Below the pieces are notes generated by a model. It made no database searches and was not told where the DNA came from. It worked only from the letters and a program-made list of their open reading frames with translations. Positions 1 to 9,118 of a stretch of DNA of 64,000 nt are shown piece after piece. The number at the start of each line of letters is the position of its first letter. Position 1 is the stretch's first letter. The stretch is from the NCBI RefSeq assembly GCF_023702065.1, contig NZ_QFDM01000002.1, forward strand, positions 62,001-126,000. The letters run 5' to 3'. The DNA is from Methanoculleus oceani (GTDB lineage Archaea; Halobacteriota; Methanomicrobia; Methanomicrobiales; Methanoculleaceae). Both the position numbers and the translations under genes were made by a program.

Positions 1-1892
1 AGCGACGGGAGGAGGGGAGTCGCAGCGTCGAGGAAGTTACGCCGGGTGATCGACGGCCATTTCCAGACAGGGTCCGCACCCCCCTCCCGGCAGACGGCGG
101 CGGCCTCTTCCAGGATACCGGGGGTAGAAGACTCCAGGTAGACGGTCCGGGCCCCACCCCGGCCGGCGGCCTCCGCACCCTCGAGGGTATCGGTGTAGAC
201 CGAGACCGACGGGAGCCGGGGTTCCCGGTGAGAACCTGCCGGGCGCTCCATCCCGGCAATCGCCGCATCGACCCGTTCGCGGGCCGCACGCACCGCATCC
301 AGCCCCGGACGCCGTGCGGCGAGCACGGCCTCCTCGACTTTCTCTAAGAATGCTCGCCGGACCCGGTTCAACTCCCCGAGCGGCGCAAAGAGCCCGCCCG
401 GGTAGCGGAGGTCCATCTTCCGGACCGTAAACGGCGTTCCCCCGGTCTTTGCAAGCTGCTCAGCGATCTGGTCCCGGGCAAGCGGCCGGCTCCTTGCCGG
501 CTCCATCCGGAGGTCCGGCCGGTAGCGCACCCGGAGCGGTTTCCCGCCGGGGACGGGAACCGTCGCCTCCAGGCAGGGCGTGCCGTCCTCCCAGGCGACC
601 GTCACGTCGATGGGCAACTGAGGAAGGGGCTTTTCCATGACCCGCTTTGCTCGCTCCTCGAGGTCGGCGCTCTTCGTCAGGAAGACCCGGGCGCCCTCTC
701 CCACGGGCGCGGGGACCGAAAGTCGCACCATACCGTTGCGGACGGCGGGGGTGCCGCGGACGACCGCTCCCACGCCCTCGTCGGGGTCCTGTGTGCAGAA
801 AGCCAGCCCGTCGCCGGAGCGGGGCGCGACGTCGCCGACGAGGCGCACGGTCGCCTCCTGCCGCCGCGGGTCGTAGCCAATGGCCGTGCCGAGCAGGACG
901 CCCCGGTTGCCGGGCCGGTCGCGGGCCATGATATCGGGAGCGCCGAGGAGGTAGCCCTCCGTGAACTCCCGGTTGAACGCGAGCGCAAGGTCCCGCATAT
1001 CCTCCCGCGAGGGGGACCAGGCCTCCCCGGCGGCGATCGCGTCGAGGGCACGCCGGTAGATGCTCACCACGGTGGCGACGTACTCCGCCGAGCGCATCCT
1101 CCCCTCGATCTTGAGCGACGCCACCGGTGAACGCGCGAGGAGGTCGAGGCGTGGATATACACAGAGATCGCGTGTCGAAAGCAGGTAACGGTCCTCTCCG
1201 GGCACAACACGGAGGTCTTTTGGGCGCCCAAAATCGTCCTTCCCGGCGACCACGAGCAGGTAGGGTTTCCGGCACGGCTGGGCGCACATCCCGCGGTTCC
1301 CGCTCCGCCCCCCGATGACCGAGGAGAGGAGGCACTGGCCTGAGTAGCAATAGCAGAGCGCACCGTGGGCAAAAACCTCGATGCCGACTTGCCGTGCCTC
1401 CGCGTCCCCGGCGATCCCCTCGATCTCCGCGAGGGTGAGTTCCCGCGCCAGCACCACGCGGGAGAACCCCTCCCTTGCGGCCCGGGTCACACCTTCGCGG
1501 TTGTGAACCGTCATCTGGGTCGAGGCATGAAGGGGGAGGTCCGGGACCACCTCCCGGGCAAGCGACGCCACCCCGGCGTCCTGCACCAGGACGGCATCGA
1601 CCCCGGTCTCGTAGAGCCGGAGGAGGTAACGCGCCGCGTCGGGGAGTTCGGTGTCCCGGACAAGGGTGTTGACGGTGACATAGACCCTGACTCCCCGGAG
1701 GTGTGCATAATCGACGGCGGAGCGGAGTTCCTCGTCGGAGAAGTTCGCCGCGTAATGCCGGGCCCCAAACCGTCTCCCGGCTAGGTAGACGGCGTCGGCG
1801 CCGGCGGCGACTGCTGCGGCCAGGGCCTCCGGCGACCCGGCCGGCGCAAGCAGTTCCGGCGACCCGGATCCCTGGTGGTGTTCGTGCGGCAT
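1..1892 (-). CDS. Peptidase U32 family protein (TrhP/RlhA-like), 3' end outside window
   Basis: About 630 codons are present and the gene runs off the left edge without a stop. The N-terminus has the U32 TIM-barrel start (ELLAPAGSPEALAAAVAAGA, residues 13-32). The family signature follows at about residues 172-190 (EVFAHGALC, then YSGQCLLS), with further Cys at about 203 and 207 in GMCAQPC; these four Cys suit an Fe-S site. A long C-terminal extension resembles the DUF3656-type region of long U32 proteins. Characterised U32 members (TrhP, RlhA) hydroxylate tRNA or rRNA pyrimidines, so RNA modification is more likely than proteolysis; the exact substrate is inferred. The start is the ATG at 1892, close behind a TATA box at 1919-1930. 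Confidence 0.9.
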   Translation of the reverse strand, partial: MPHEHHQGSGSPELLAPAGSPEALAAAVAAGADAVYLAGRRFGARHYAANFSDEELRSAVDYAHLRGVRVYVTVNTLVRDTELPDAARYLLRLYETGVDAVLVQDAGVASLAREVVPDLPLHASTQMTVHNREGVTRAAREGFSRVVLARELTLAEIEGIAGDAEARQVGIEVFAHGALCYCYSGQCLLSSVIGGRSGNRGMCAQPCRKPYLLVVAGKDDFGRPKDLRVVPGEDRYLLSTRDLCVYPRLDLLARSPVASLKIEGRMRSAEYVATVVSIYRRALDAIAAGEAWSPSREDMRDLALAFNREFTEGYLLGAPDIMARDRPGNRGVLLGTAIGYDPRRQEATVRLVGDVAPRSGDGLAFCTQDPDEGVGAVVRGTPAVRNGMVRLSVPAPVGEGARVFLTKSADLEERAKRVMEKPLPQLPIDVTVAWEDGTPCLEATVPVPGGKPLRVRYRPDLRMEPARSRPLARDQIAEQLAKTGGTPFTVRKMDLRYPGGLFAPLGELNRVRRAFLEKVEEAVLAARRPGLDAVRAARERVDAAIAGMERPAGSHREPRLPSVSVYTDTLEGAEAAGRGGARTVYLESSTPGILEEAAAVCREGGADPVWKWPSITRRNFLDAATPLLPS

Positions 1893-1918
1893 CTGCTTCG
1901 TACCGTTCGTCCCGCCGG

Positions 1919-1930
1919 CCTATATACTCC
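1919..1930 (-). promoter_or_regulatory. TATA box for the U32 gene
   Basis: GGAGTATATAGG read on the minus strand lies 27-38 bases before the ATG, giving a predicted leaderless or very short leader transcript. Confidence 0.5.
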
Positions 1931-1991
1931 ACCCAGGTGAAAGCGGGTATCTTTTTGGGAGAGAGAGTGATGTGAAGAGGAGGCCTGGAGT

Positions 1992-2792
1992 ATGGATTGT
2001 GTGGGGATTATCGGCTACGGACATATGGGCAGCATGCTGGTGAACGGGTTTCTCGCATCCGGTGCACTCCGCGTCGATGAGGTCGTGGTTGCTTCTCGCA
2101 GCCGGGAGAGCCGGGACGCATGCGCCGGAGCATGGCCGGGAATCGGCATCGCCGCAACGAACAGGGAACTCGCACGGCGGTGCCGCACGATCATCCTCGC
2201 CGTCAGGCCACGGGAGATACGCGGCGTCCTTAACGAAATAGTCTCCGTAATGGACGGCGACGAGCAGATCGTCTCGCTTGCCGCCGGCATCAGCCTCGAT
2301 GACCTTGAAGGATTGTTCCCGGGATCGGTCACCAGGGTCGTGCCCACGGTCACCTCCGCGGTCGGGCAGGGGACGACGCTGATCTGCCACGGGCGGCAGG
2401 TGGGCATGCACGATACCCTCCGGGTTGAAGGACTCTTCTCGTCCATCGGAGACGTGGTGCTTGTCGGGGAGGACGACCTCCCGGCGGCCACGATTCTTTC
2501 GAGCTGCGGGCCGGGGTTGTTTGCCGCCATCATCGATGAACTGGCGGGTGCGACGGCCCGTGCGAGCGGACTCCCGCCGGACCGGGCGCTTATGCTCGCA
2601 ACGGAGACGGTCGCGGCCACGGCCGCCTACCTCCGGGAGACCGGCGAGGCGCCGGGAGACCTGATCGAACGGGTTGCAACCGGCGGCGGCGTCACGGAGG
2701 CCGGGGTGCAGAGGCTCCGGGAACGGCTGCCTGGAGTCTTCGACGAGGCAGTCGCCGCCATGCTGCAGCGCTACGGTGCGGTGGGGAAGTGA
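1992..2792 (+). CDS. proC: Pyrroline-5-carboxylate reductase family protein
   Basis: The 266-residue protein has an N-terminal Rossmann dinucleotide fold (MDCVGIIGYGHMGSMLVNG, residues 1-19) and the C-terminal helical dimerisation domain of ProC (GPGLFAAIIDELAGATARASG, about 174-194; VATGGGVTEAG, about 229-239). ProC reduces 1-pyrroline-5-carboxylate to proline with NAD(P)H in the cytoplasm. Length and domain order match the family. The start has a purine-rich GAGGCCTGGAG just upstream. It precedes aroD on the same strand, 81 bases away, but aroD has its own TATA-like box. A role other than proline synthesis cannot be excluded, because ProC-like reductases are sometimes recruited elsewhere. 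Confidence 0.85.
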   Translation: MDCVGIIGYGHMGSMLVNGFLASGALRVDEVVVASRSRESRDACAGAWPGIGIAATNRELARRCRTIILAVRPREIRGVLNEIVSVMDGDEQIVSLAAGISLDDLEGLFPGSVTRVVPTVTSAVGQGTTLICHGRQVGMHDTLRVEGLFSSIGDVVLVGEDDLPAATILSSCGPGLFAAIIDELAGATARASGLPPDRALMLATETVAATAAYLRETGEAPGDLIERVATGGGVTEAGVQRLRERLPGVFDEAVAAMLQRYGAVGK

Positions 2793-2836
2793 CGGCGGGC
2801 CGTGGCCGCTCCTGATCTCCGAAAGATTGCAGGCAG

Positions 2837-2847
2837 ACCTTTAAGTG
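2837..2847 (+). promoter_or_regulatory. TATA-like box for aroD
   Basis: ACCTTTAAGTG lies about 30 bases before the aroD ATG at 2874, the spacing expected for a leaderless archaeal transcript. Confidence 0.45.
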
Positions 2848-2873
2848 ATAGGGCAGGTATACATCCGGTAAGT

Positions 2874-3503
2874 ATGAAGATCGTCGTCTCGGTGGAGAGT
2901 GCCGGCGTTATCGGCGAGGTGGTGGAGTACAACCCGACATTCATCGAGGTCAGGCTCGACCGGATGGAGGGGGACCTGCTGGACCAGGTCCGTGCGATCC
3001 GGGAGAAGACCGTCATCCCCCTGATTGCCACGCTCAGGAGCAGAGAGGAGGGAGGCCGGTTTGTCGGCGACGCGGACCTCTGGGCCCGGATCGTCGGCCC
3101 GATAGCACGATACGTCGATATCGTGGACGTGGAGGCACGCTACCGCGACCACGCGCCGTTCATCAAGAGCCAGGGCGTCCAGATCCTCGCATCGCTGCAC
3201 ACGAACGAGATGCCCACCCCGCCGGAGCTCGGAAGGATCGAGGAGATGCTCAGGTCCTACGGCGATATCCCGAAGATCGTCGTGAAACCCCGGACCCGGG
3301 AAGACCTCTTCGAACTCATCCAGTTCACCCATCAGGCCCAGAAACCCATCTGCACGAGCATCATGGGCGCCGAGTTCCGCTACGCCCGTGCAATCCTGCC
3401 CCTCTTCGGGTCGGAGTTCACGTTCAGCCATGCCGGCACCCCGACGGCAGAAGGGCAGTACCATATACGGGAGATGCGGCAGATCTCGGATCTGTTGAAG
3501 TGA
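2874..3503 (+). CDS. aroD: 3-dehydroquinate dehydratase, type I
   Basis: This 209-residue class I dehydroquinase starts MKIVVSVES. It is a TIM-barrel enzyme that forms a Schiff base with 3-dehydroquinate and removes water to give 3-dehydroshikimate. Visible family marks are EVRLDRMEG (substrate-binding Glu and Arg, about 26-34), the His region [24 protein letters not shown] with the candidate Schiff-base Lys, and the C-terminal [12 protein letters not shown] loop. The reading frame extends upstream to 2802, but homology and the TATA spacing favour the ATG at 2874. It is the only shikimate-pathway gene here outside the minus-strand aromatic operon, which lies convergent to it across repeat copy A. 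Confidence 0.93.
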   Translation: MKIVVSVESAGVIGEVVEYNPTFIEVRLDRMEGDLLDQVRAIREKTVIPLIATLRSREEGGRFVGDADLWARIVGPIARYVDIVDVEARYRDHAPFIKSQGVQILASLHTNEMPTPPELGRIEEMLRSYGDIPKIVVKPRTREDLFELIQFTHQAQKPICTSIMGAEFRYARAILPLFGSEFTFSHAGTPTAEGQYHIREMRQISDLLK

Positions 3504-3851
3504 GGGGGGAGAAGGGGCGGCACGGCCTCTGTTAAGGCTTTGGAGGCCAGATGATTCTTAACGTCAGGATGTGCCGCGCTTCTACGCGTTGGGGTTCGGG
3601 CCGACTACGCACCTGTGGTGCGAGTGAGGAGGCCGGAGGCCGGGTGAGGTGGGGTCACAGGTAGAACCTTACGGGATAGAGACAGGGGAGGGGGGCATGC
3701 CCCCCTCCCCGTCAGCCCCTTCCCCATGGCGATACCCCCACGGCCCACTGCACCGAGCTTAACTCGATATCCGTCGGTTTTGCAATCCTGATCACTATAA
3801 ATCAGCGACGTCTAGCAGGGAACGCAAACTCCGCCTCCCATCCCTATTTCT
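3504..3851. other. Convergent intergenic region holding repeat copy A
   Basis: No gene was found in these 348 bases between aroD (+) and aroC (-). Just after aroD a possible hairpin (GGCCTC at 3524-3529 pairing with GAGGCC at 3543-3548) may end its transcript. The rest is mainly the hairpin-rich repeat described separately. Confidence 0.7.
3608..3770 (+). repeat. Mosaic hairpin repeat, copy A
   Basis: The copy contains, in order, a small hairpin (CGCACC, loop TGT, GGTGCG, 3608-3622), the module GAGGAGGCCGGAGGCCGGG ending in GAGGTGGGG, a perfect 26-base palindrome centred on GCATGC (3685-3710, arms GGGGAGGGGG/CCCCCTCCCC), and a tail reading ATGGCGATACCCCCACGG then CCACTGCACCGAGCTT. Modules and order match copy B near 27.85-28.0 kb, and parts match copy C in reverse orientation near 35.4-35.7 kb. 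Confidence 0.85.
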
Positions 3852-4871
3852 TCAGGAACCGGCCCCATCGGCACGTCGCGCCCACTTCCAATACTTCCCC
3901 TGCTCGAGCATCGCATCGAGAATAACCAGCGCGAGCATGCACTCCGCGACCGGTACAACCCGCGGTGCGATGCAGGGGTCGTGCCGTCCTTCGACCGATA
4001 TCTCCCGCTCTTCCCCGGCGATATCGACGGTCTGCTGCACCCGGCGGATCGAGGGCGTCGGCTTGACGGCTATCCGGACGACGATCTCCTGCCCGGTGCT
4101 GATCCCGCCGAGGACGCCGCCCGCATGGTTGCTTGTAAACCCATCTGCCGTGATCGGGTCGTTCATCTCGCTTCCGAAGAGCCGGGCGGCGGCGAACCCC
4201 TCGCCAAGCTCGACGCCCTTCACCGCACCGATGCCCATCATCGCCCCGGCGATAGCCGCGTCGAGCTTCCCGAATACCGGGTCGCCGAGACCCGCCGGGC
4301 ACCCGGCGGCCGTCACCTCGACGACCCCGCCCACGGAGTCGCCCGCGTTGCGAGCGGCGCAGATCTCCTCCTCCATCGCTCCCGGATCCGTCGCGGCGTG
4401 CACCTCGACGACCCTCCCGCGGATCGCGATGCCGCAGGGTGCAAGGCAGCGCACCGCCACCGCTCCGGCCGCGACCCGGGCAAGGGTCTCCCGGCCGGAA
4501 CTCCTCCCGCCGCCGCGGTGATCGCGCAGGCCGTACTTCGCCTGCCAGGTGTAGTCCGCGTGCCCCGGCCGGAAGACGTCCCGGAGCGCGTCATAGTCCC
4601 CCGATTGGACGTCCCGGTTCCTGACGACGAGCGCGATCGGGGCGCCGGTCGTCCTGCCTTCAAACGTCCCCGAGAGGATCTCCACCCGGTCGGACTCCTG
4701 TCGTGCCGACTCAAGCGGGCTCTTCCCCGGCCGCCTCCTATCAAGGTAGGGCTGAATATCCGCCTCCGTGAGGGGGATATTGGGCGGGCAGCCGTCGACG
4801 ACCACGCCCACCGCCTTCCCGTGACTCTCGCCGAACGTCGTGCACCTGAAGTTTCTCCCGAACGTATTCAT
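3852..4871 (-). CDS. aroC: Chorismate synthase
   Basis: The 339-residue protein starts [18 protein letters not shown], the FMN-dependent chorismate synthase signature, followed by [18 protein letters not shown] and later [20 protein letters not shown] and [13 protein letters not shown]. It removes phosphate from 5-enolpyruvylshikimate-3-phosphate to make chorismate and needs reduced FMN. The ATG overlaps the stop of the upstream aroK-aroE gene in an ATGA. It is the last gene of the aromatic operon. The frame stays open far upstream of this ATG, but that part reads through aroE in another frame and is not coding. Confidence 0.96.
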   Translation of the reverse strand: MNTFGRNFRCTTFGESHGKAVGVVVDGCPPNIPLTEADIQPYLDRRRPGKSPLESARQESDRVEILSGTFEGRTTGAPIALVVRNRDVQSGDYDALRDVFRPGHADYTWQAKYGLRDHRGGGRSSGRETLARVAAGAVAVRCLAPCGIAIRGRVVEVHAATDPGAMEEEICAARNAGDSVGGVVEVTAAGCPAGLGDPVFGKLDAAIAGAMMGIGAVKGVELGEGFAAARLFGSEMNDPITADGFTSNHAGGVLGGISTGQEIVVRIAVKPTPSIRRVQQTVDIAGEEREISVEGRHDPCIAPRVVPVAECMLALVILDAMLEQGKYWKWARRADGAGS

Positions 4872-6232
4872 GCCAGCATCTCCCGAACCAGCGCGGGCGG
4901 GACCGCTATCCCGGTTATCAGCCGGAACTGCTCCGCCGCCTGGTGGACGAACATCTCCGTGCCGGGTATCGTCTCGCACCCGGCCTCTCTCGCGGCCCTG
5001 ATGAGGGGCGTCTCCGGCGGCGTGTAGACGAGGTCGAATACGGTCGTCTTCCGCTCGAGGTCGCATGGGGCGAGCAGGCTCCGGGTGTCGGGCTCCATCC
5101 CGACCGGGGTTGCGTGTACCACTACATCGGCGTCGGCCCCCTTGAACTCTTCCAGTCCTCCCCACCGGCATCCGAACCGCTCTGCAAGCCTCTGCGCCGC
5201 ATCCGGCTTCCTGGAGAGCACCGTCACGTCCATATCGAGCGATACGAGGGCGTAGACCGCCGCAGCCGCCGCACCCCCGGCGCCGAGGACCACCGCCCGG
5301 GCGCCCTGCCGGTGGACGAGCGGGGCCCGGACCCCCAGCCAGTCGGTGTTATGGCCGTACATCCTTCCGCCGCACCGGACGACGGTGTTTGTCGCCCCGA
5401 TCGCTGCAGCGTGGTCGTCCACTTCGTCGAGGTGGCGTATCACGTCGGCCTTGAACGGGATGGTGACCGAGAGCCCTTTTAAGGGGAGGAGGGTCGCGAG
5501 GCGGACGATCGTCTCCGCATCCGGCCACTCGAAGCGGGTGTAATGGTAGTGCAGCCCAAAGTGCGCAAACAGCCGGTTGTAGAGGAGCGGGCTCTTGCTA
5601 TGGGCACACGGGTTGCCGGCGATGCCGCATACCAGAAGACCGGGATCGCGCTCGACCATCTCACGAACGGTCTCGAGCCCGAACTTCCCGAGGAGATCGT
5701 CGCGTTCGCGCCGGTCGCCGGGAGAGATACCCGTCTCTCCGTCGATCTGCCGGAGGATCGCGTCCGCAACCTCGCGGGGCGTGCGGGTGCCGGTATCGAT
5801 GCAGGCATCGGCCGCGCCCAGGTAGGCCTCCTTCCTCCGGGCAAGGAGTGTGCGCACCTCCTCTGCGGGGGGCAGACCGGTCAGCCCAGGACGGTCGCTC
5901 CCGGAGATCCGCTCGTGGATGAGATCGGGCGCGGCCGAGAGGAGAAAGACCGTGCCGTGCCACCGGAGGTCCGCGACGTTTGCCGGGTCGCAAACGACCC
6001 CGCCGCCGGTACCGATCACGCCCTCAGCCGTCCGGAGCGACGCGACCGCCTCCCGTTCGAGGGCCCGGAAGTGCGCCTCCCCGTGCTGGCCGAAGATCTC
6101 CGGGATCGGCATCCCCGCCCGGCGTTCGACCAGCGCATCGGTATCATGAAACGGCACCTGCAGCCGTTTTGCGAGGATGCGCCCGACCGAGGTTTTCCCG
6201 GTCCCCCTAAAGCCGATAAGGACGACCTTCAC
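4868..6232 (-). CDS. aroK-aroE: Fused shikimate kinase (bacterial AroK type) - shikimate dehydrogenase
   Basis: The 454-residue protein has two domains. Residues 1 to about 170 form a P-loop shikimate kinase of the bacterial AroK type: [15 protein letters not shown] (Walker A), [13 protein letters not shown] (shikimate binding) and GTGGGVV. From about 195 it is Aro[34 protein letters not shown] (catalytic Lys), [16 protein letters not shown] and the NADP-binding [12 protein letters not shown]. Together they reduce dehydroshikimate and phosphorylate shikimate. The start is a GTG at 6232 overlapping the aroA stop; it begins exactly at the kinase fold. Most archaea use an unrelated GHMP-family shikimate kinase, so this kinase domain suggests bacterial ancestry. 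Confidence 0.92.
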   Translation of the reverse strand: MKVVLIGFRGTGKTSVGRILAKRLQVPFHDTDALVERRAGMPIPEIFGQHGEAHFRALEREAVASLRTAEGVIGTGGGVVCDPANVADLRWHGTVFLLSAAPDLIHERISGSDRPGLTGLPPAEEVRTLLARRKEAYLGAADACIDTGTRTPREVADAILRQIDGETGISPGDRRERDDLLGKFGLETVREMVERDPGLLVCGIAGNPCAHSKSPLLYNRLFAHFGLHYHYTRFEWPDAETIVRLATLLPLKGLSVTIPFKADVIRHLDEVDDHAAAIGATNTVVRCGGRMYGHNTDWLGVRAPLVHRQGARAVVLGAGGAAAAAVYALVSLDMDVTVLSRKPDAAQRLAERFGCRWGGLEEFKGADADVVVHATPVGMEPDTRSLLAPCDLERKTTVFDLVYTPPETPLIRAAREAGCETIPGTEMFVHQAAEQFRLITGIAVPPALVREMLA

Positions 6233-7497
6233 AGCAGTCCCTCCCTGTAGAGCGCCTCCCAGAACCCGGGGAAAGACTTCTCCACACACCCGGGTTCAAG
6301 AATCGCCATGCCCCCGACCGCGAGCCCGAGGACGGCAAACGCCATCGCCGTCCGGTGGTCGTCGTGCGGGTCGACGGCAACGCCGTGGAGGGGAGCGGGC
6401 GCGATCGTGAGGGAATCGTCCCTGACCTCGACACCCGCACCCATCCTCCGGAGGGTCTCCGCCGTCACCCCGACGCGGTCGCTCTCCTTGTACTGCAGGT
6501 GCGCCGTGCCGGTGATCGTCGTCGGCGACCCTGCCGTCGCCGCCACCGCCGCGAGCGTCTGGACGGTATCGGGGGACGAGGACATATCGATCTCGATACC
6601 CCCGAGGTCGCCCGTCCGCTCCACCGTCACCGCATCTGCGCCAGGGGTCACCCGGCATCCCATCGCCTCGAGGGCTTCGAGGAACCGCCGGTCGCCCTGG
6701 ACCGACGCCGGGTTCAAGCCGGTGACCGTGACCTTCCCGCCACAGACGGCCGCGACCGCGAAGAGGTATGACGCCGAGGAGTAATCGCCCTCGACCCGGT
6801 AGCCCCTCCCCCGGTAGGGTACGCCGCTCTTCACCCGGAACCAGTCGTAGCCGCGTCTCTCGACCCGGGCGCCGAACCCGAGCATCACGTCCGCGGTCAC
6901 GTCGAGGTAGGACCGGGAGGCGGGGGTCGCCGGGAGCGCGAGTTCCACGTCCTCGTCCGCGTACGGCGCCGCCATCAGGATGGACGATATGAACTGGCTG
7001 CTGATGCTCCCGTCGATCTGCGTCCTCCCTCCCCGGAGCCTGCCGGAGACCCGGATGGGCGGGTAGCCGGGCCGGCCGGTGAACGCGACGTCGCCGCCGA
7101 GGGCCCGGAGGGCATCGGCAAGGGGGCCGACCGGCCGCTCGAGCATCCTCTGACTCCCCGTCAGCACCACCGGGTGCCGGGCGAGGAGCGCCGCCGAGGT
7201 GAGGAGCCGCAGCGTCGTCCCGGAGTTCCCGCAGTCGATGGCGACCTCTCCCGGTGTGGGGAAGGTGCCGCCGCACCCGGCGACGGCGATCTCCTCCGGC
7301 AGCCACTCAACCGGCACCCCGAGGCTCTCGAGCCCCCGGGCGGTCAGTTCCGTATCGGCCGCCCGGAGCGGCCCCGCGATGCGCGATCTTCCCGAGGCGA
7401 GCGCTCCTGCGATCAGCGCCCGGTGGGTGTAACTCTTGGAGGGCGGAGCCGGAAACGTCGCGTCGACCGGGCCGATCCGGGATACCCTGACGATCAT
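6229..7497 (-). CDS. aroA: 3-phosphoshikimate 1-carboxyvinyltransferase (EPSP synthase)
   Basis: The 422-residue enzyme joins phosphoenolpyruvate to shikimate-3-phosphate. Visible marks are PPSKSYTHRALIAGALASG (about 16-34, catalytic Lys region), DCGNSGTTLRLLTS (PEP-binding loop), DGSISSQFISSILMAAP, EGDYSSASYLF, and KESDRV with DDHRTAMAFAVLGL near the C-terminus. The start is the ATG at 7497 (MIVRVSRIGP), which overlaps the stop of pheA; the frame stays open further upstream but there it only shadows pheA. Length is normal for the family. Confidence 0.96.
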   Translation of the reverse strand: MIVRVSRIGPVDATFPAPPSKSYTHRALIAGALASGRSRIAGPLRAADTELTARGLESLGVPVEWLPEEIAVAGCGGTFPTPGEVAIDCGNSGTTLRLLTSAALLARHPVVLTGSQRMLERPVGPLADALRALGGDVAFTGRPGYPPIRVSGRLRGGRTQIDGSISSQFISSILMAAPYADEDVELALPATPASRSYLDVTADVMLGFGARVERRGYDWFRVKSGVPYRGRGYRVEGDYSSASYLFAVAAVCGGKVTVTGLNPASVQGDRRFLEALEAMGCRVTPGADAVTVERTGDLGGIEIDMSSSPDTVQTLAAVAATAGSPTTITGTAHLQYKESDRVGVTAETLRRMGAGVEVRDDSLTIAPAPLHGVAVDPHDDHRTAMAFAVLGLAVGGMAILEPGCVEKSFPGFWEALYREGLL

Positions 7498-8288
7498 ATC
7501 CCCGGCACCTCCATGCGGGCGTAGCACCCGAGTTCCCTGACGGCGGTCATGGTTTTGAGTTCCTCCTTCGCTTCCCGCCACCCATCGGAGATCACCATGT
7601 CGATGAAGAACAGGTACTTCCCGATACCCCGGCGGGACGGCCGCGACTCGATCCGGGTCAGGTTGATCCCGCGCCGGGCGAAGACCGCGAGGATATCGGC
7701 AAGGAGCCCTATCCGGTCGATCTGAGGGTCCACGAGGAGGCTGCACTTCGTGCATCCTGCGATTCCGCGGGGGGCGGCGGATATCTCGACGAACCGGGTG
7801 GTGTTATCCCCGCTGTTCTGAACGTCCCGGACGGCAACCGGGAGACCATAGATCCGCGCCGCTGTCTCCGAGACGACTGCGCCGGCATGCTCGTCTCTCT
7901 GCATCGCCATCGCGCTCGCGGCGTTGCTGCTCGTGTGCACGACCTCCACCCCGAGGCTGTCGAGGAGGACGGAACACTGCTCGTGCGTCTGCGGGTGTGC
8001 GTAGATGACCGAGAGGCGTCCGGGCTCCCCCCGGGCCGCGAGGTGGTGCCGGATGGGCATGTAGGCCTCTCCGGTGATCGAGACGTCGAACTCCATGAGC
8101 CCCTGGAGCGTCTCCCCGACGCCGCCGGCCTCAGAGTTCTCGATCGGCACGAGCCCTTTCGCTGTGCCGGCTGCCACACGCTCGATGATGCTGCGGATGG
8201 TCGGCAGGAGCTCGATATCGGCTCCGTAGAGGTGAGCGGCGAGTTCGTGGCTGAACGTCCCGGCCGGCCCGAGTGTTGCGACGGTCAT
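7494..8288 (-). CDS. pheA: Prephenate dehydratase
   Basis: This 264-residue stand-alone prephenate dehydratase converts prephenate to phenylpyruvate. The N-terminus MTVATLGPAGTFSHELA, the motif LVPIENSEAGGVGETL and the catalytic NTTRF (about 161-165) are present. A C-terminal ACT domain (IGLLADILAVFARRGINLTRIESRPSR, with the ESRP motif) implies feedback control by phenylalanine. There is no chorismate mutase domain, unlike the enterobacterial P-protein. Its start overlaps the end of tyrA and its stop overlaps the aroA start. Confidence 0.95.
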   Translation of the reverse strand: MTVATLGPAGTFSHELAAHLYGADIELLPTIRSIIERVAAGTAKGLVPIENSEAGGVGETLQGLMEFDVSITGEAYMPIRHHLAARGEPGRLSVIYAHPQTHEQCSVLLDSLGVEVVHTSSNAASAMAMQRDEHAGAVVSETAARIYGLPVAVRDVQNSGDNTTRFVEISAAPRGIAGCTKCSLLVDPQIDRIGLLADILAVFARRGINLTRIESRPSRRGIGKYLFFIDMVISDGWREAKEELKTMTAVRELGCYARMEVPGI

Positions 8289-9118
8289 CGGTTCACCACG
8301 TGGTCGATGAGGTCGTCCGTCTCTTCAGTCGCGGCCGCGAGGTACGAGGCGTAGTGGCCGGCGTTCTCCGTAAAGAATGCCCGGAACCGCTCGTCGTCCC
8401 CGGACTCCACGATCTCCCGGAGCGTCCGGACCGCCTCCTCGAACGCCGCGAGCACCCCGGGGACCGCCGGGTTCATCTGCAGCATATCGCCGTAGAGCCC
8501 CGCGTCCTGGGCGAGGAGCCGTCCGACAAGTCCCATCTCGATACGGTAGACGGGGCTGGTGAAGAGAAGGGTCTCCGCGACGTCGGCACCGGTCCGGCGG
8601 ATGGCCTCCGCTTTTGCAAGCGTCCCGAAGTGGGTGAGCCCCTGGATCACCGCCATCATCCGGTCGTGGTCCTCCGGTGTCGAGAGAGTGATCGCCGCCC
8701 CCTGGTCGCGGAAGACGGAGAGGAGACCATCGAGGGTCTCTTTGCCGCACCGGGCCGGGGTTGCGACGATTGTCTGGCCCCTGAGTGATGCGGCGCCCGG
8801 ACCGAACATCGGGTGGAGCCCGATCACCTCCGCGCGAGAGGAGAGCATCGCCCGGACCGGTTCGACTTTGAGGGAGGTCAGGTCGCAGAAGACCTGCTCC
8901 TCCGCGAGCAGCGGGGCGACCTCCCGGATCACCCCGACGGTGGCGCGGATCGGCACCGAGACCATGACGAGGTCCGCCATCTCCGCGACGTCGGGGTTGG
9001 TGAGGGATGTCTTCGTCCCGGAGACGATCACCTCCCAGCCGGCTGTCTCGAAGACTCCGGCAAAGAACCGCCCCATCTGCCCCGTGCCGCCGATGATGCC
9101 TGCAAGCATTGCCGTCAT
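8285..9118 (-). CDS. tyrA: Prephenate dehydrogenase
   Basis: The 277-residue protein begins at an N-terminal Rossmann fold (MLAGIIGGTGQMGRFFAG), followed by MVSVPIRATVGVI, FCDLTSLKVEPV and GLHPMFGPG, and a helical C-terminal domain. It oxidises prephenate to 4-hydroxyphenylpyruvate. Neither an N-terminal chorismate mutase nor a C-terminal ACT domain is visible. The ATG at 9118 overlaps the aroB' stop. An in-frame second Met (residue 4, directly before LAGIIGG) is an alternative start. Confidence 0.93.
   Translation of the reverse strand: MTAMLAGIIGGTGQMGRFFAGVFETAGWEVIVSGTKTSLTNPDVAEMADLVMVSVPIRATVGVIREVAPLLAEEQVFCDLTSLKVEPVRAMLSSRAEVIGLHPMFGPGAASLRGQTIVATPARCGKETLDGLLSVFRDQGAAITLSTPEDHDRMMAVIQGLTHFGTLAKAEAIRRTGADVAETLLFTSPVYRIEMGLVGRLLAQDAGLYGDMLQMNPAVPGVLAAFEEAVRTLREIVESGDDERFRAFFTENAGHYASYLAAATEETDDLIDHVVNR

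Noticed and set aside
460-1932. 490-codon minus-strand open frame
   Set aside because: It is an alternative frame of the U32 gene, rich in Arg and Pro as expected of shadow translation in GC-rich DNA; the true frame carries the U32 signature.
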